Positions 37,756 to 46,331 of a DNA stretch of 64,000 nt are shown in pieces. Location of the stretch: NCBI RefSeq assembly GCF_004134865.1, contig NZ_SDPO01000004.1, forward strand, positions 297,673 to 361,672, read 5' to 3'. Origin of the DNA: Agromyces fucosus. GTDB taxonomy: Bacteria; Actinomycetota; Actinomycetes; Actinomycetales; Microbacteriaceae. Within the stretch, counting starts at the first letter, position 1, and the number at the start of each line of letters is the position of its first letter. The position numbers and the translations under genes were made by a program. The notes under the pieces were generated by a model that did no database searches, was not told the DNA's origin, and saw only the letters and a program-made list of their open reading frames with translations.

Positions 37756-38778
37756 ATGCAGGACCGCGTGCACACGATCACCTCGATGGGCTCTGGCGCG
37801 CCGCGAGAAGGCGGCCCCGAGACCGACCGTTCCGCGAGCAGCGCCGACCCGGGATCCGGCGGCGATGCGGGGTTCGTCGCCGACGAGGGGCGTGCCCACG
37901 GCGTCGAACGGGGCATCGATCGCGTGCTCGCGATCCAGCGGCCGATCGTGGTCGCCCATCTGCGTTCCGTCCGTCGGCGTTCACCCGGCGCCAGCCCCGA
38001 GCAGATCGTGCGGATCCTCGAGCGCAGGTACCTCGCCGCCGTCACCACCGGGGGCGCGGCCGTCGGAGCGACCGCCGTGATCCCCGGCATCGGCACGGGC
38101 GTGACGCTCGCGCTGTCGGGCGTCGAGACGGCGGGCTTCCTCGAAGCCACCGCCCTGTTCGCGCAGTCGGTCGCCGAGGTGCACGGCATCGCCGTCGACA
38201 ACCCCGATCGCGCTCGGGCACTCGTGATGACCCTCATGCTCGGCAACGAAGGCGTCGACCTGGTACGCCAGTTCGCCGGGCAGGCCTCGGGCACCGGGGC
38301 CGCACGCAACGTCTACTGGGGCGAGCTCATCACGAACAGCATGCCGCGGGCGATCATCGGCCCGGTGGTCGACAAGCTGCGCACCGTCTTCATCAGGCAG
38401 TTCGCGGTGCGCGGCGGCGCCGGCATCATCGGCAAGGCGATCCCGTTCGGCATCGGCGCGGCGATCGGCGGCATCGGCAACAGCGTGCTCGGCCGCCGCG
38501 TCCTGAAGCAGTCCCGATTCGCGTTCGGCCAGGCTCCGCAGACGTTGCCGCTCGAACTCGAGCCGCGCGAGGGGGACTCCATCCTGAGCGGGGCCGCGTC
38601 GCGGCTCTCGCGCGCCGGCGCCGTCGTCGGCGGTGCAGCGCTCAGCGCGAGCCGCGGCATCCAGACCGCAGGGCGTGCCGCGGGCCGGGCCGCACGAGGC
38701 GCGATCACGCACCGCCCCGACGACGATGCGGCTTCGGAATCCGCCCAGGTCGACGGGGAGCGACCCGAGGGAACCTGA
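37756..38778 (+). CDS. Conserved hypothetical protein, EcsC-like
   Basis: A 340-residue protein. The segment TTGGAAVGATAVIPGIGTG, then FAQSVAEVHGIAV and ALVMTLMLGNEG, has the Gly-rich hairpin and helix pattern of EcsC-family proteins; a second Gly-rich region (GGAGIIGKAIPFGIGAAIGGI) could insert into a membrane. The first 60 residues are disordered, the last 40 Ala/Arg-rich. EcsC in Bacillus is tied to an ABC transporter of unclear function, so no role can be assigned. The same architecture seems common in Microbacteriaceae. The EcsC link is tentative. Confidence 0.65.
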   Translation: MQDRVHTITSMGSGAPREGGPETDRSASSADPGSGGDAGFVADEGRAHGVERGIDRVLAIQRPIVVAHLRSVRRRSPGASPEQIVRILERRYLAAVTTGGAAVGATAVIPGIGTGVTLALSGVETAGFLEATALFAQSVAEVHGIAVDNPDRARALVMTLMLGNEGVDLVRQFAGQASGTGAARNVYWGELITNSMPRAIIGPVVDKLRTVFIRQFAVRGGAGIIGKAIPFGIGAAIGGIGNSVLGRRVLKQSRFAFGQAPQTLPLELEPREGDSILSGAASRLSRAGAVVGGAALSASRGIQTAGRAAGRAARGAITHRPDDDAASESAQVDGERPEGT

Positions 38779-38784
38779 AATTCG

Positions 38785-38810
38785 CTATATTCAGAATATG
38801 CTGAATCTAG
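38785..38810. promoter_or_regulatory. Overlapping leaderless promoter and operator of the hydrolase-marR unit
   Basis: The -10 TATATT (38786-38791) is 6 nt before ATG 38798. The same bases form an inverted repeat: arms 38785-38794 and 38801-38810, nine of ten positions complementary, with AATATG in the centre. It covers both the -10 and the start codon and is a likely site for the MarR-type regulator encoded downstream. Confidence 0.6.
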
Positions 38811-39604
38811 ATCGCGTCCTCTCGCGCCCGGGCGCGACGATCCGCTTCGCGATGCTCGACGGCGACGCGCGACCGGTCGTCCTCATCCACGGCGCGGGCA
38901 TGGACCACTCGATGTTCGCGCCGCAAGCCCGCGCGCTGCGCGACGCCGGACACCCGGTCGTCGCATTCGACCTGCGCGGCCACGGCGCCTCGCACCTCGA
39001 ACCCGGCACTCGCTTCAGCGGGCAAGCTGCACTCGACGATCTCGCAGCACTCCTCGACCACCTCTCACTCCAGCAGCCCACCCTCGTGGGGCACTCGCTC
39101 GGCGGCAACATCGCACAAGCGCTCGTGCGCCGGGATCCCCGTCGGGCCGGAGCACTCGTCGCCGTCGACTCGACCTGGAACACGGGCCCGCTCTCGCGCG
39201 GCGAACGCAGTGCGCTGCGCCTCGCCGCTCCCGCCCTGTCGCTCGTACCGGCATCGCGACTGCCCGGCGTGCTCGCTCGCGCGTCAGCCGTGACGCCCGC
39301 GGCGATCACCGCGACGGAGGCGATGTTCGCGCGGATGCCGAAGCGCGTGTTCCTCGACGTCTGGCGCGCTGCGGTCGGGTTCGTCGATCCCGATGCGGAC
39401 TACCGTGCTCCCGTTCCGCTCGGCCTCATCCGCGGGGAGCTCGATCGCACGGGCAACATCGCAACGGCGATGCCGGAGTGGGCGAGGGCCGAGGGCGTCG
39501 GCGAACGGGTGATCACGGGTGCCGGTCACGTCGTGACCCTCGATGCCCCCGACCAGACGACGGCAGCGCTCCTCGAGGTACTGGCAGCGGTGCCTCATGA
39601 GTGA
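38798..39604 (+). CDS. Alpha/beta-hydrolase
   Basis: A 268-residue alpha/beta-hydrolase. The oxyanion segment is VLIHGAGMDHSMF; the nucleophile elbow GHSLGGN holds the Ser, and the catalytic His lies in GAGHVVTLDAPDQT at the end. LRGHGAS is the usual dehydrogenase-like loop. Substrate unknown. It overlaps the MarR gene by 8 bp, so the enzyme is probably controlled by that regulator and its ligand may be the hydrolase substrate. Confidence 0.88.
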   Translation: MLNLDRVLSRPGATIRFAMLDGDARPVVLIHGAGMDHSMFAPQARALRDAGHPVVAFDLRGHGASHLEPGTRFSGQAALDDLAALLDHLSLQQPTLVGHSLGGNIAQALVRRDPRRAGALVAVDSTWNTGPLSRGERSALRLAAPALSLVPASRLPGVLARASAVTPAAITATEAMFARMPKRVFLDVWRAAVGFVDPDADYRAPVPLGLIRGELDRTGNIATAMPEWARAEGVGERVITGAGHVVTLDAPDQTTAALLEVLAAVPHE

Positions 39605-40061
39605 ACACGACGAACGGGCCGCCGAGTTCATCGAGTCGGTCGGCGACGCGCTCGCGGCCTGGCACCTCTCACGCGCGACCGGGCGCGTCTACGGATTCCT
39701 GCTGCTCCGGCAGGGCCCCGAGACGCTCGACACCATCGGAGCCGAACTCGGCCTCAGTACCGGCGGGGCGAGTACCGCGGTCCGGGAGCTCGTCTCCTGG
39801 GGGCTCGCGCGGACCATCCCCCAGCCCGGCAGTCGACGACTTCGCGTGGAGGCCGTCGGCGGATTCGAGCAGTTGCTCGCCGCGAGCCACGAACGCACGC
39901 GCACCCTCATCCGAACCCTGCGCTCGGGAACTGCGCTCACCGAGGACGCACGAGCTCGCGAACGCCTGCACGCGGTCGTCGGCCTCTTCGAGGGCTACGT
40001 CGACGCGGGTGACGAGATGTTGCGACGGCATCACGCCGGCGACGGCGATCCGCCGCACTGA
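39597..40061 (+). CDS. MarR/GbsR-type transcriptional regulator
   Basis: A 154-residue winged-helix protein. GRVYGFLLLRQGPETLDTIGAELGLSTGG, followed by ASTAVRELVSWGLARTI, is the GbsR-type helix-turn-helix, and the C-terminal helices (RERLHAVVGLFEGYVDAGDEM) form the dimer interface. It is co-transcribed with the hydrolase and the palindrome over their shared promoter suggests autoregulation. Confidence 0.82.
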   Translation: MSEHDERAAEFIESVGDALAAWHLSRATGRVYGFLLLRQGPETLDTIGAELGLSTGGASTAVRELVSWGLARTIPQPGSRRLRVEAVGGFEQLLAASHERTRTLIRTLRSGTALTEDARARERLHAVVGLFEGYVDAGDEMLRRHHAGDGDPPH

Positions 40062-40091
40062 CTCCCACGCCCACCGAGTCGACCGACGACG

Positions 40092-41390
40092 CTAGGCCTC
40101 GAGTTCGTCCTCGTCCTGTTCGCCGGCGCGCACGTCGCTCTCGTCGATCTCGCCGTCAGCGGCGTGCAGCGCGGCGAAGCGCTCCCACTCGGCCATGAGG
40201 TGATCGACCGCCGCGTGGAACCTCGCCGTGGTGACGCCCGGCGTCGGGTCGCCGAAATAGCGTTCCACCCAGACGCCGAGCCGCTCGAGCGCTGCCTCAT
40301 CGTGCGCGACGTCGTCGACGCGGGCGACCATCGCCGCGGAATCGGTCACGTCGAGCCATTCGCACGCCTGCAGGTAGCCCGAGGTGTCGATCTGCGCCTC
40401 GGGGTTCGTCGGTCTGGTGATCAGGAGCGGCTTGCCCGCTGCCAGGCGGTCGTAGACCATCGCCGAGATGTCGACGATCGCGACATCGGCTGCGGCGAGC
40501 TGCCATCCGAGCTTCGGGCCGTCGTCGTAGATGTGCTGCGCCGACGGGTCGGCGGCGTTCGCCGCCTCGATCGCGGAGATGATCGCGCGGTTCGCGGCAC
40601 CGTACTCGTGGTCGACGACGCCCGATCGCGGATGCGGCCGGTAGATGACCCGGTGCCGCCCGGTGGCCAGCAGTCCCTGCACGAGGGTGACGCCGTGCGT
40701 GGCGATCGAGCCGTAGGCCGCCGCGCCGCGGTCACCCTCCCACGTGGGCGCGTAGAGCACGACCTCGCGGTCGTCGGGCGTGTACGGCAGCGCCGCGCCG
40801 TCGAGGTAGTGGTCGGCCTGCGGCCGGCCGATGGGGATGGCGCGCTTGTCGAAGTCGTAGTCCCAGAGCACCTTCTCGAGCCGTGCCCGGGCCGCGTCGC
40901 CCGCGATCAGGGAGTAGTCGTAGGCCTTGAACTGGTTCGTCGTCATGTACATCTTGTCGGACTCGCCGTGGTTGATGAACACGTGCCAGCGGCGGCCGTA
41001 GCGCATCATCTGGAAGTTCTTGGCGTTCTGGTTCACGTAGAAGACGACGTGCAGGTCTTGCTCGGCGATCACGCGCTCGAGGTCGGCGACACGGCGCACG
41101 TAGGCGACGGGAACCGGTGACTCGTCGAGCAGCGCGAGCGCTGCACCGGATGCGCGGCTCAGGATGAGCACGGGGTGCCGCTCGGCGAGCTCGGCGAGCG
41201 GGGCGTACCACTGCCGCAGCTGGTAGAGGTTGACCTTGCCGTCGGCGAAGTAGACGCCGACGCGGAAGCGGTGCGGCTGCAGCGGCTCCTGCTCGGCGAG
41301 CTTCACGCCGAGCGAGCGCTGCGCGCGTCGGGACCACATGATGTCCTTGGCCAGCTTGACGGCGCGTCGCGCGTCTTTCCTCAATCCCAC
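40092..41390 (-). CDS. CDP-glycerol glycerophosphotransferase family protein (TagB/TagF type)
   Basis: A 432-residue peripheral membrane enzyme of the Glyphos_transf family, which primes or polymerises poly(glycerol phosphate) wall teichoic acid from CDP-glycerol. The fold is shown by NHGESDKMYMTTNQFKAYD, VVLYAPTWEGDRGA, YRPHPRSGVV and the C-terminal donor-binding DISAMVYDRLAAGKPLLIT. The size fits a single catalytic domain without an extra polymerase module. The GTG at 41390 is 6 nt after a TACCCT hexamer, so it is leaderless. Confidence 0.88.
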   Translation of the reverse strand: MGLRKDARRAVKLAKDIMWSRRAQRSLGVKLAEQEPLQPHRFRVGVYFADGKVNLYQLRQWYAPLAELAERHPVLILSRASGAALALLDESPVPVAYVRRVADLERVIAEQDLHVVFYVNQNAKNFQMMRYGRRWHVFINHGESDKMYMTTNQFKAYDYSLIAGDAARARLEKVLWDYDFDKRAIPIGRPQADHYLDGAALPYTPDDREVVLYAPTWEGDRGAAAYGSIATHGVTLVQGLLATGRHRVIYRPHPRSGVVDHEYGAANRAIISAIEAANAADPSAQHIYDDGPKLGWQLAAADVAIVDISAMVYDRLAAGKPLLITRPTNPEAQIDTSGYLQACEWLDVTDSAAMVARVDDVAHDEAALERLGVWVERYFGDPTPGVTTARFHAAVDHLMAEWERFAALHAADGEIDESDVRAGEQDEDELEA

Positions 41391-41396
41391 TGTCCA

Positions 41397-41402
41397 AGGG
41401 TA
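41397..41402 (-). promoter_or_regulatory. Leaderless promoter -10 of the glycerophosphotransferase
   Basis: TACCCT on the minus strand, exactly 6 nt before GTG 41390. Confidence 0.6.
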
Positions 41403-41430
41403 GCGAGGTCGGGCTGAGCGGATGCCTCGT

Positions 41431-41449
41431 TGCCGGCGCTGCGCCGGCA
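41431..41449 (-). terminator. Hairpin after the glycosyltransferase operon
   Basis: Nine-base-pair G+C-rich arms (41431-41439, 41441-41449) with a one-base centre, between the three-gene glycosyltransferase operon and the separately promoted glycerophosphotransferase gene. Confidence 0.6.
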
Positions 41450-41471
41450 CTGAGAGCCGATCGTTACCGCG

Positions 41472-42380
41472 TCACACCACGGGAGGTCGCCCGGCGAGGG
41501 TCATGCGCCAGATCGTGCGCCAGCGCATCGGCCGTCGCTCCCCCGGGTGCTCACGCCACCCGGCGCGCCACCCGGCGAACCAGGCCTTGAGCGCTGCGGG
41601 CTGTCGCGCCCAGCGCAGCACCTGGATCGCCGTCCACGAGCCGACGTAGAACGGCACGAGCACGGCGGGGAGGTTCCGCCGCGCGAGCCAGACGCGGTTC
41701 CTGGCGTTCAGCCGGTAGTAGTACGCGTGCCGTGCAGGGTCGATGACCGGATGCCCCGCCTCGAGCTCCCCGGCGTACCACGCGACATGCCCGGTGTCCC
41801 ACACTCGCCAGGCCAGCTCGATGCCCTCGTGCGCGTAGAAGAACGGGTCGGCCCAGCCGCCGGTCGCGTCGAAGACCGCGCGAGGCATGAGCACGGCGCC
41901 CTCCCAGCACGAGAAGACGTTGCTCGAGTGCGACGGATCGCCCTTGCGGATGCGCGGGATCCAGCGGCGGGGTGACACTCGGCCGGTCGGGTCGACGACC
42001 CGGGGCTGAATGAGGCCGATCTCGGGCCGCTCGGCGAGCATGCGGCATCCGTCGGCGAGGAAGGTGTCGCTCGGCAGGAAGGCGTCGTCGTCGAGGAAGA
42101 AGATCGCTTCGCCCGACACGAGCGGCACGCCGCGGTTGCGGCCGGCGGGGATGCCGAGGTTCTCGGGCAGGTGCAGCGTCGTCACTTCGGGCGGGAGCGG
42201 CGGCTGCGCCGTCGCCGGATCCCAGCCGTTGCCGACGCACACGACATCGGTGACGACGCCCCGTTGGCCCAGGATGCTCCGGATGCCCCGCGCGAGGTCG
42301 TCGGGCCGCTTGCCCATCGTGAGCACGACCACGCCGACACGGGGAGGTGCCGCGACGTCCGCTCGCTCAGGACCGGACAC
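41472..42380 (-). CDS. Family-2 glycosyltransferase (third gene of operon)
   Basis: A 302-residue GT-A enzyme. VGVVVLTMGKRPDDL opens the nucleotide-binding fold, GIPAGRNRGV and IFFLDDDAFL give the donor-binding DXD-like motif (DDD), and EGIELAWRVWDTGH is the acceptor-side ED-like motif. The C-terminus has a membrane-proximal amphipathic segment. Probably adds a sugar to an undecaprenyl- or polymer-linked intermediate. It starts at GTG inside the preceding gene, with a 14-bp overlap. Confidence 0.88.
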   Translation of the reverse strand: MSGPERADVAAPPRVGVVVLTMGKRPDDLARGIRSILGQRGVVTDVVCVGNGWDPATAQPPLPPEVTTLHLPENLGIPAGRNRGVPLVSGEAIFFLDDDAFLPSDTFLADGCRMLAERPEIGLIQPRVVDPTGRVSPRRWIPRIRKGDPSHSSNVFSCWEGAVLMPRAVFDATGGWADPFFYAHEGIELAWRVWDTGHVAWYAGELEAGHPVIDPARHAYYYRLNARNRVWLARRNLPAVLVPFYVGSWTAIQVLRWARQPAALKAWFAGWRAGWREHPGERRPMRWRTIWRMTLAGRPPVV

Positions 42381-43179
42381 GACGGGAGGCCATGATCGCG
42401 ACGAAATGCCCGATCACGGAGAGCACGGCGAGCGGCAGGAGCACCGCGAGCACGATGCGGTCGGTGATCGGTTGCCCCGCGACGAGTCCGACGAGCGCCG
42501 CCGCGAAGGCGATGAGCGTGAGCTCCACCGAGTGGTACAGGCGGTGGAACGGCAGGAATCGCGCCACCTTGCGGAGCTTCGCGACGAGGCCGCCGCGCGG
42601 GGCCGTCTCTCCGTGGGTGTCGGCGAGCTTGGCGAGACCGGCGTTCGCGCGGGCGACGTGCACCATGTCGTTCAGCGCCTTGTTGAGCACGATGACGAGC
42701 GCGAGGAGCGCGGCGATCGTGGTCCAGAGGAAGTCGGCGGGGAACTCGAGCGGGTAGGCGGCGGCGCGGATGCCGAGTGCGAGCGGGATGAGCGCCTCGG
42801 TCGAGTAGTGCCCGACCTTGTCGAGGAAGACGCCGGCGGGCGACGACGTGCGGCGCCAGCGGGCGACCTCGCCGTCGCAGCAGTCGACGAGCATCTGCAG
42901 CTGGCCGAGCACCACCGCGAGCAGTGCGCCCCAGATGCCGGGGATGAGCAGCGCCGCGGCCGTCGACCACCCGACGAGGATCATGAGCCCCGTCACGCCG
43001 TTGGCCGAGATCGAGGTCTTCAGCAGCATCCACGTGAGGTACGGCGAGAGGTTGCGGAGGTACAGCGACGCCGTCCAGTGCTCGGCGTTGCGACGACCGC
43101 GCACCTCGGGCGGCTGGGTCACCTCGCGGAGCTCCGCGATCGACGTGGGTCTCGTGGTGACCGGACCGGTCTGCGACAT
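42367..43179 (-). CDS. CDP-alcohol phosphatidyltransferase family protein
   Basis: A 270-residue membrane enzyme. The CDP-alcohol motif begins DCCDGEVARW at residue 99: Asp99, Asp102-Gly103, Ala106-Arg107, Gly116 and Asp120 are in place, but the fourth Asp is His124. That Asp is the usual general base, so the enzyme may be divergent or use another residue. Six helices follow. The family transfers a phospho-alcohol from CDP-linked donor to glycerol, inositol or similar acceptor. The nucleotidyltransferase at 24.4 kb could provide the donor. AAGG lies 8 nt before the ATG. Confidence 0.85.
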   Translation of the reverse strand: MSQTGPVTTRPTSIAELREVTQPPEVRGRRNAEHWTASLYLRNLSPYLTWMLLKTSISANGVTGLMILVGWSTAAALLIPGIWGALLAVVLGQLQMLVDCCDGEVARWRRTSSPAGVFLDKVGHYSTEALIPLALGIRAAAYPLEFPADFLWTTIAALLALVIVLNKALNDMVHVARANAGLAKLADTHGETAPRGGLVAKLRKVARFLPFHRLYHSVELTLIAFAAALVGLVAGQPITDRIVLAVLLPLAVLSVIGHFVAIMASRRVRS

Positions 43180-43184
43180 CCGCG

Positions 43185-44240
43185 TCACCTTCCCGTGTGC
43201 CTGGCGATGTTGCTCGTCAGCGAGAGGTATCCGGGCACGAAGCCCACCCCCCACGAGACGTGTATGCAGGGCAACACTACGAGAAACCACGCCGCGGTGC
43301 GTGCACCGCGCCTGCTGGCGTACACGAGCGTGGCCGCGACCACGAAGAGCAGGTACACGACGGGCACGACGAAGCCGAGGAGCAGCCAGGGCGCCGCACC
43401 GAGCGCGGCCTGCACGAGGCCGGCGATGCCGACGAGGAGCCCGATCGCGACGCCGAGCACCATGAGGGGCGGCACGAAGTAGCGGATGCCGTTCGCCGAC
43501 GGGAACCGGCGTGCGAGTTCACCGCGCCAGAGTCCGGTGGAGAACATCTGGCGGGCGAGGCGATCGAGCGAGGAGCGAGGCCGGTAGGTGACGCCGAGCC
43601 GCGGGGTGAACCAGACGACGCCGCCGGTCTCGCGCAGGCGCCGGTTCAGCTCCCAGTCCTGGCCGCGCTTGATGGTCTCGTCGAAGAGGCCCACGCGCAG
43701 GAGCGCGTCGCGGCGGAACACCCCGAGGTACACGGTGTCGGCCGGGCCCGCCGAGCCGCCGACATGGAACGCGGAGCCGCCGAGCCCCACCTTGGTCGTG
43801 TAGGCGAGGGCGACGGCCTGCTCGAAGGCGGTCTCGCCGCGGGCGTCCATGATGCCGCCGACATTGTCGGCGCCCGTGCGTTCGAGTTCGTCGACCGCGA
43901 TTCGTGCGTAGTCGGTGGGAAGCATCGAATGCGAGTCGACCCGCACGACGACGGGGTACTGCGCCGCACGGATGCCGATGTTGAGCCCGGCGGGCGTCGA
44001 GCCGACCTCGTTCTCGAGCACGCGCACGCGGTCGTCACGAGCCGCCAGATCGGCGACGAGCTCGTTCGTTCCGTCGATCGACGGCCCGAGGGCGATGAGC
44101 ACCTCGACGGGCCCCGCGTAGTCCTGAGCGAGGATCGACTCGACGGCGGCTCGAACGTGCGAGGCATCGTTCAGCACCGGCATGACGTAGGAGACGCCGA
44201 GGAGCGATGCGGGCATCGCTTCAGGGTGGTTCTCGGGCAT
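43185..44240 (-). CDS. Family-2 glycosyltransferase with C-terminal membrane helices (first gene of operon)
   Basis: A 351-residue protein. The GT-A domain occupies residues 15-250 (VSYVMPVLNDASHV; VVVRVDSHSML as the DXD-like metal site; KRGQDWELNRRLRE as the base motif) and is followed by three transmembrane helices (VLGVAIGLLVGIAGLVQAAL and two more). This is the ExoA/polyprenyl-linked glycan type. GAGG lies close before the ATG, and TAGGCT about 25 nt further upstream is the likely -10. It opens an operon with the CDP-alcohol enzyme and second glycosyltransferase. Confidence 0.87.
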   Translation of the reverse strand: MPENHPEAMPASLLGVSYVMPVLNDASHVRAAVESILAQDYAGPVEVLIALGPSIDGTNELVADLAARDDRVRVLENEVGSTPAGLNIGIRAAQYPVVVRVDSHSMLPTDYARIAVDELERTGADNVGGIMDARGETAFEQAVALAYTTKVGLGGSAFHVGGSAGPADTVYLGVFRRDALLRVGLFDETIKRGQDWELNRRLRETGGVVWFTPRLGVTYRPRSSLDRLARQMFSTGLWRGELARRFPSANGIRYFVPPLMVLGVAIGLLVGIAGLVQAALGAAPWLLLGFVVPVVYLLFVVAATLVYASRRGARTAAWFLVVLPCIHVSWGVGFVPGYLSLTSNIARHTGR

Positions 44241-44310
44241 GTTCCTCACTCGTCGCTCGGGTCGATCGAGCCTAGCAGCAGCGCCTTCGAGCGACCGTTG
44301 GCGCACGAGA

Positions 44311-44342
44311 GCGGGCCCGGGTCCTCTCGGACCCGGACCCGC
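44311..44342 (-). terminator. Terminator after htrA
   Basis: Thirteen paired bases with one internal mismatch and a TCTC loop, just past the htrA stop codon on the minus strand. Confidence 0.8.
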
Positions 44343-44362
44343 CGGTCGATCGATCCCCCGGA

Positions 44363-46165
44363 TCAGCCCTCGAACGTTCCGAGGGTCACGCTGACCGTCT
44401 GCGACTCGCCGTCGCGCGTGAAGGTCAGCTCGGCCTTCGCCCCGCCGGGCAGCGCCCGGACCTGTGCGGTGAGGTCGGTCTGGTCGGTGATCGGCACGCC
44501 GTTGAACTCGGTGACGACATCGCCGGACTGCAGGCCGGCGGCCGCGGCGGCCCCGCCCTCGGGCGCCTCGGAGATGAGCGCACCCACGGTGTCGCTCGAC
44601 CCCTCGGCCTCGGCCGAGGTCACGGTGGCGCCGAGCAGGCCGTGCGTGGCCGAGCCGTTCTCGATGATCTCGTCGGCGATGCGCTTGGCCAGGTTCGACG
44701 GCACGGCGAAGCCGACGCCGATGTTGCCGGCGGTCTCGCCCTGGGCCGCGCCGCCCGTGGAGAGGATCGCGACGTTCACGCCGATGAGCTTGCCGTCGGA
44801 GTCGACGAGCGCGCCGCCGGAGTTGCCCGGGTTGATCGCGGCATCCGTCTGGATGACCGGGAGCGACACCTGGCCGGCCGAAGCGCTCGGCTGCTGCGGG
44901 GTCTCGCCGCCCTCGGGGTCGGGCAGGTCGAAGAAGAAGTCGAACGGGCTGTCGGAGCCGTCGCCGCCGTCGCCGCCCTGGTCGCCGCCGTCGCCCTGCG
45001 AGTCGTCGGGGGTCGTCGGCGCGGCCGAGGAGGCCACGTCGATGGAGCGGTTGAGCGCGCTGACGATGCCGTTGGTGACGGTGCCCGAGAGGCCGAGGGG
45101 TGCACCGATCGCGATCGCCGTGTCGCCGACGTTGAGCTTGTCGGAGTCGGCGAACTCGAGGGGCGTCAGGCCCGAGGCGTCGACCAGCTTGATGACCGCG
45201 AGGTCGGAGAGCGGGTCGGTGCCGACGAGCTCGGCCGTGTAGAGGTGGCCGTCGTTCGTCTTGACCTGGATGGTCGGGTCGCCCGTCGCGCCGTCGAGCG
45301 TGACGACGTGGGTGTTCGTCAGCACGTAGCCGTCGTCGGAGAGGATGATGCCGGAGCCGGTTCCGCCGGCCTGGCCGCCGGAGACCGAGATCGTCACGAC
45401 GCTCGGGCTCGCCTTCGCTGCCACGGCAGTGATCTGGTTCACCGAGTCGGTGTCGTTGACGACGATGTTCTGCGCGGAGTTCGCGGCATCGCTCGTCGGC
45501 GCACCGTTGTCGTTCGCGAGCAGGGCGTTGATGCCCGCGCCCGATGCGCCGCCGATGAGCGCGGCGGCGACGATCGCGGCGGCGACGCCGAGTCCGACGC
45601 GACGCTGCTTGGGCGCTGCGGGAGCGGTGCCAGCGGCCGGGACGCCGTTGAGCGGCACCGTCGGCTGCGTCTGGTTCTGGGGCGCGGCGGGGCCGCCGAA
45701 AGCGGGCGGCACCTGGCCGGGCTGCGCGGGGGCTGCGGATGCCGCGGCCACGGGCTGGGTCGGCTGGGTCGGCTGCTTCGTGTACTGCGGGGCGCTGTAC
45801 GGCTGGGGTTCCTGCCCGGGCTCGTAGACGGTACCGGTCGCGGCGGGAGCCGGGGCCGGAGTCGGGGCCGCGGGTGCAGCGGGTGCAGCGGCGGGCGCCG
45901 CGGCCGCAGGGGCTGCGACGGGTGCGGCGGCGGCCGGCGCTGCCGCTGCCGGCGCCGCGGGGGCGGCCGGGGTCGCGGGTGCCACGGGCGCCGGGGCATC
46001 CGTCGACTCGGCCTCGGGCGCAGGGGTCTCGCTCAGCGACGCGGTCTCGGTCGCTGCGGCGGAAGTCTCAGGGGTGACGGGGGCAGCGCTCTCGGCGGCC
46101 GCGGGCGTCGGAATGACGTCGTCCTCGCGGGGCTCCCCCGCGGCTCCGTTCGTGGTGTCGGTCAT
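44363..46165 (-). CDS. HtrA/DegP-like membrane-anchored serine protease with PDZ domain
   Basis: A 600-residue protein. Residues 1-190 are a cytoplasmic Ala/Pro-rich disordered tail, then a single membrane helix (VGLGVAAAIVAAALIGGASGAGI) at about 190-212. The chymotrypsin-fold domain has His286 in TNTHVV, Asp321 in SDLAVIKL and Ser449 in NPGNSGGALV; the PDZ domain covers about 500-595. An Asp/Gly-rich insert (GDGGDQGGDGGDGSD) at about 391-405 sits in an inter-strand loop of the protease, probably flexible. Such proteases manage misfolded envelope proteins. GGAAGGAG lies 8 nt before the ATG. Confidence 0.93.
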   Translation of the reverse strand: MTDTTNGAAGEPREDDVIPTPAAAESAAPVTPETSAAATETASLSETPAPEAESTDAPAPVAPATPAAPAAPAAAAPAAAAPVAAPAAAAPAAAPAAPAAPTPAPAPAATGTVYEPGQEPQPYSAPQYTKQPTQPTQPVAAASAAPAQPGQVPPAFGGPAAPQNQTQPTVPLNGVPAAGTAPAAPKQRRVGLGVAAAIVAAALIGGASGAGINALLANDNGAPTSDAANSAQNIVVNDTDSVNQITAVAAKASPSVVTISVSGGQAGGTGSGIILSDDGYVLTNTHVVTLDGATGDPTIQVKTNDGHLYTAELVGTDPLSDLAVIKLVDASGLTPLEFADSDKLNVGDTAIAIGAPLGLSGTVTNGIVSALNRSIDVASSAAPTTPDDSQGDGGDQGGDGGDGSDSPFDFFFDLPDPEGGETPQQPSASAGQVSLPVIQTDAAINPGNSGGALVDSDGKLIGVNVAILSTGGAAQGETAGNIGVGFAVPSNLAKRIADEIIENGSATHGLLGATVTSAEAEGSSDTVGALISEAPEGGAAAAAGLQSGDVVTEFNGVPITDQTDLTAQVRALPGGAKAELTFTRDGESQTVSVTLGTFEG

Positions 46166-46319
46166 GGTGTGCTCCTTCCAAGCGATGCCAGCATCCCGAA
46201 GCAAGCTGTGTGCCCGATCGGCGGAGTCTATGACTCTGCTATCCCCGCGCCGGGATTTCTCCGAATGCCGTCGCCGGGAGCTTCGCTGCCTGCGCCAGCG
46301 TAGCGGCGCCACCCTCGCG

Positions 46320-46325
46320 TACGGT
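46320..46325 (+). promoter_or_regulatory. Leaderless promoter -10 of the aminotransferase
   Basis: TACGGT exactly 6 nt before GTG 46332, which selects this start over the longer open frame. Confidence 0.6.
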
Positions 46326-46331
46326 GAGAAC

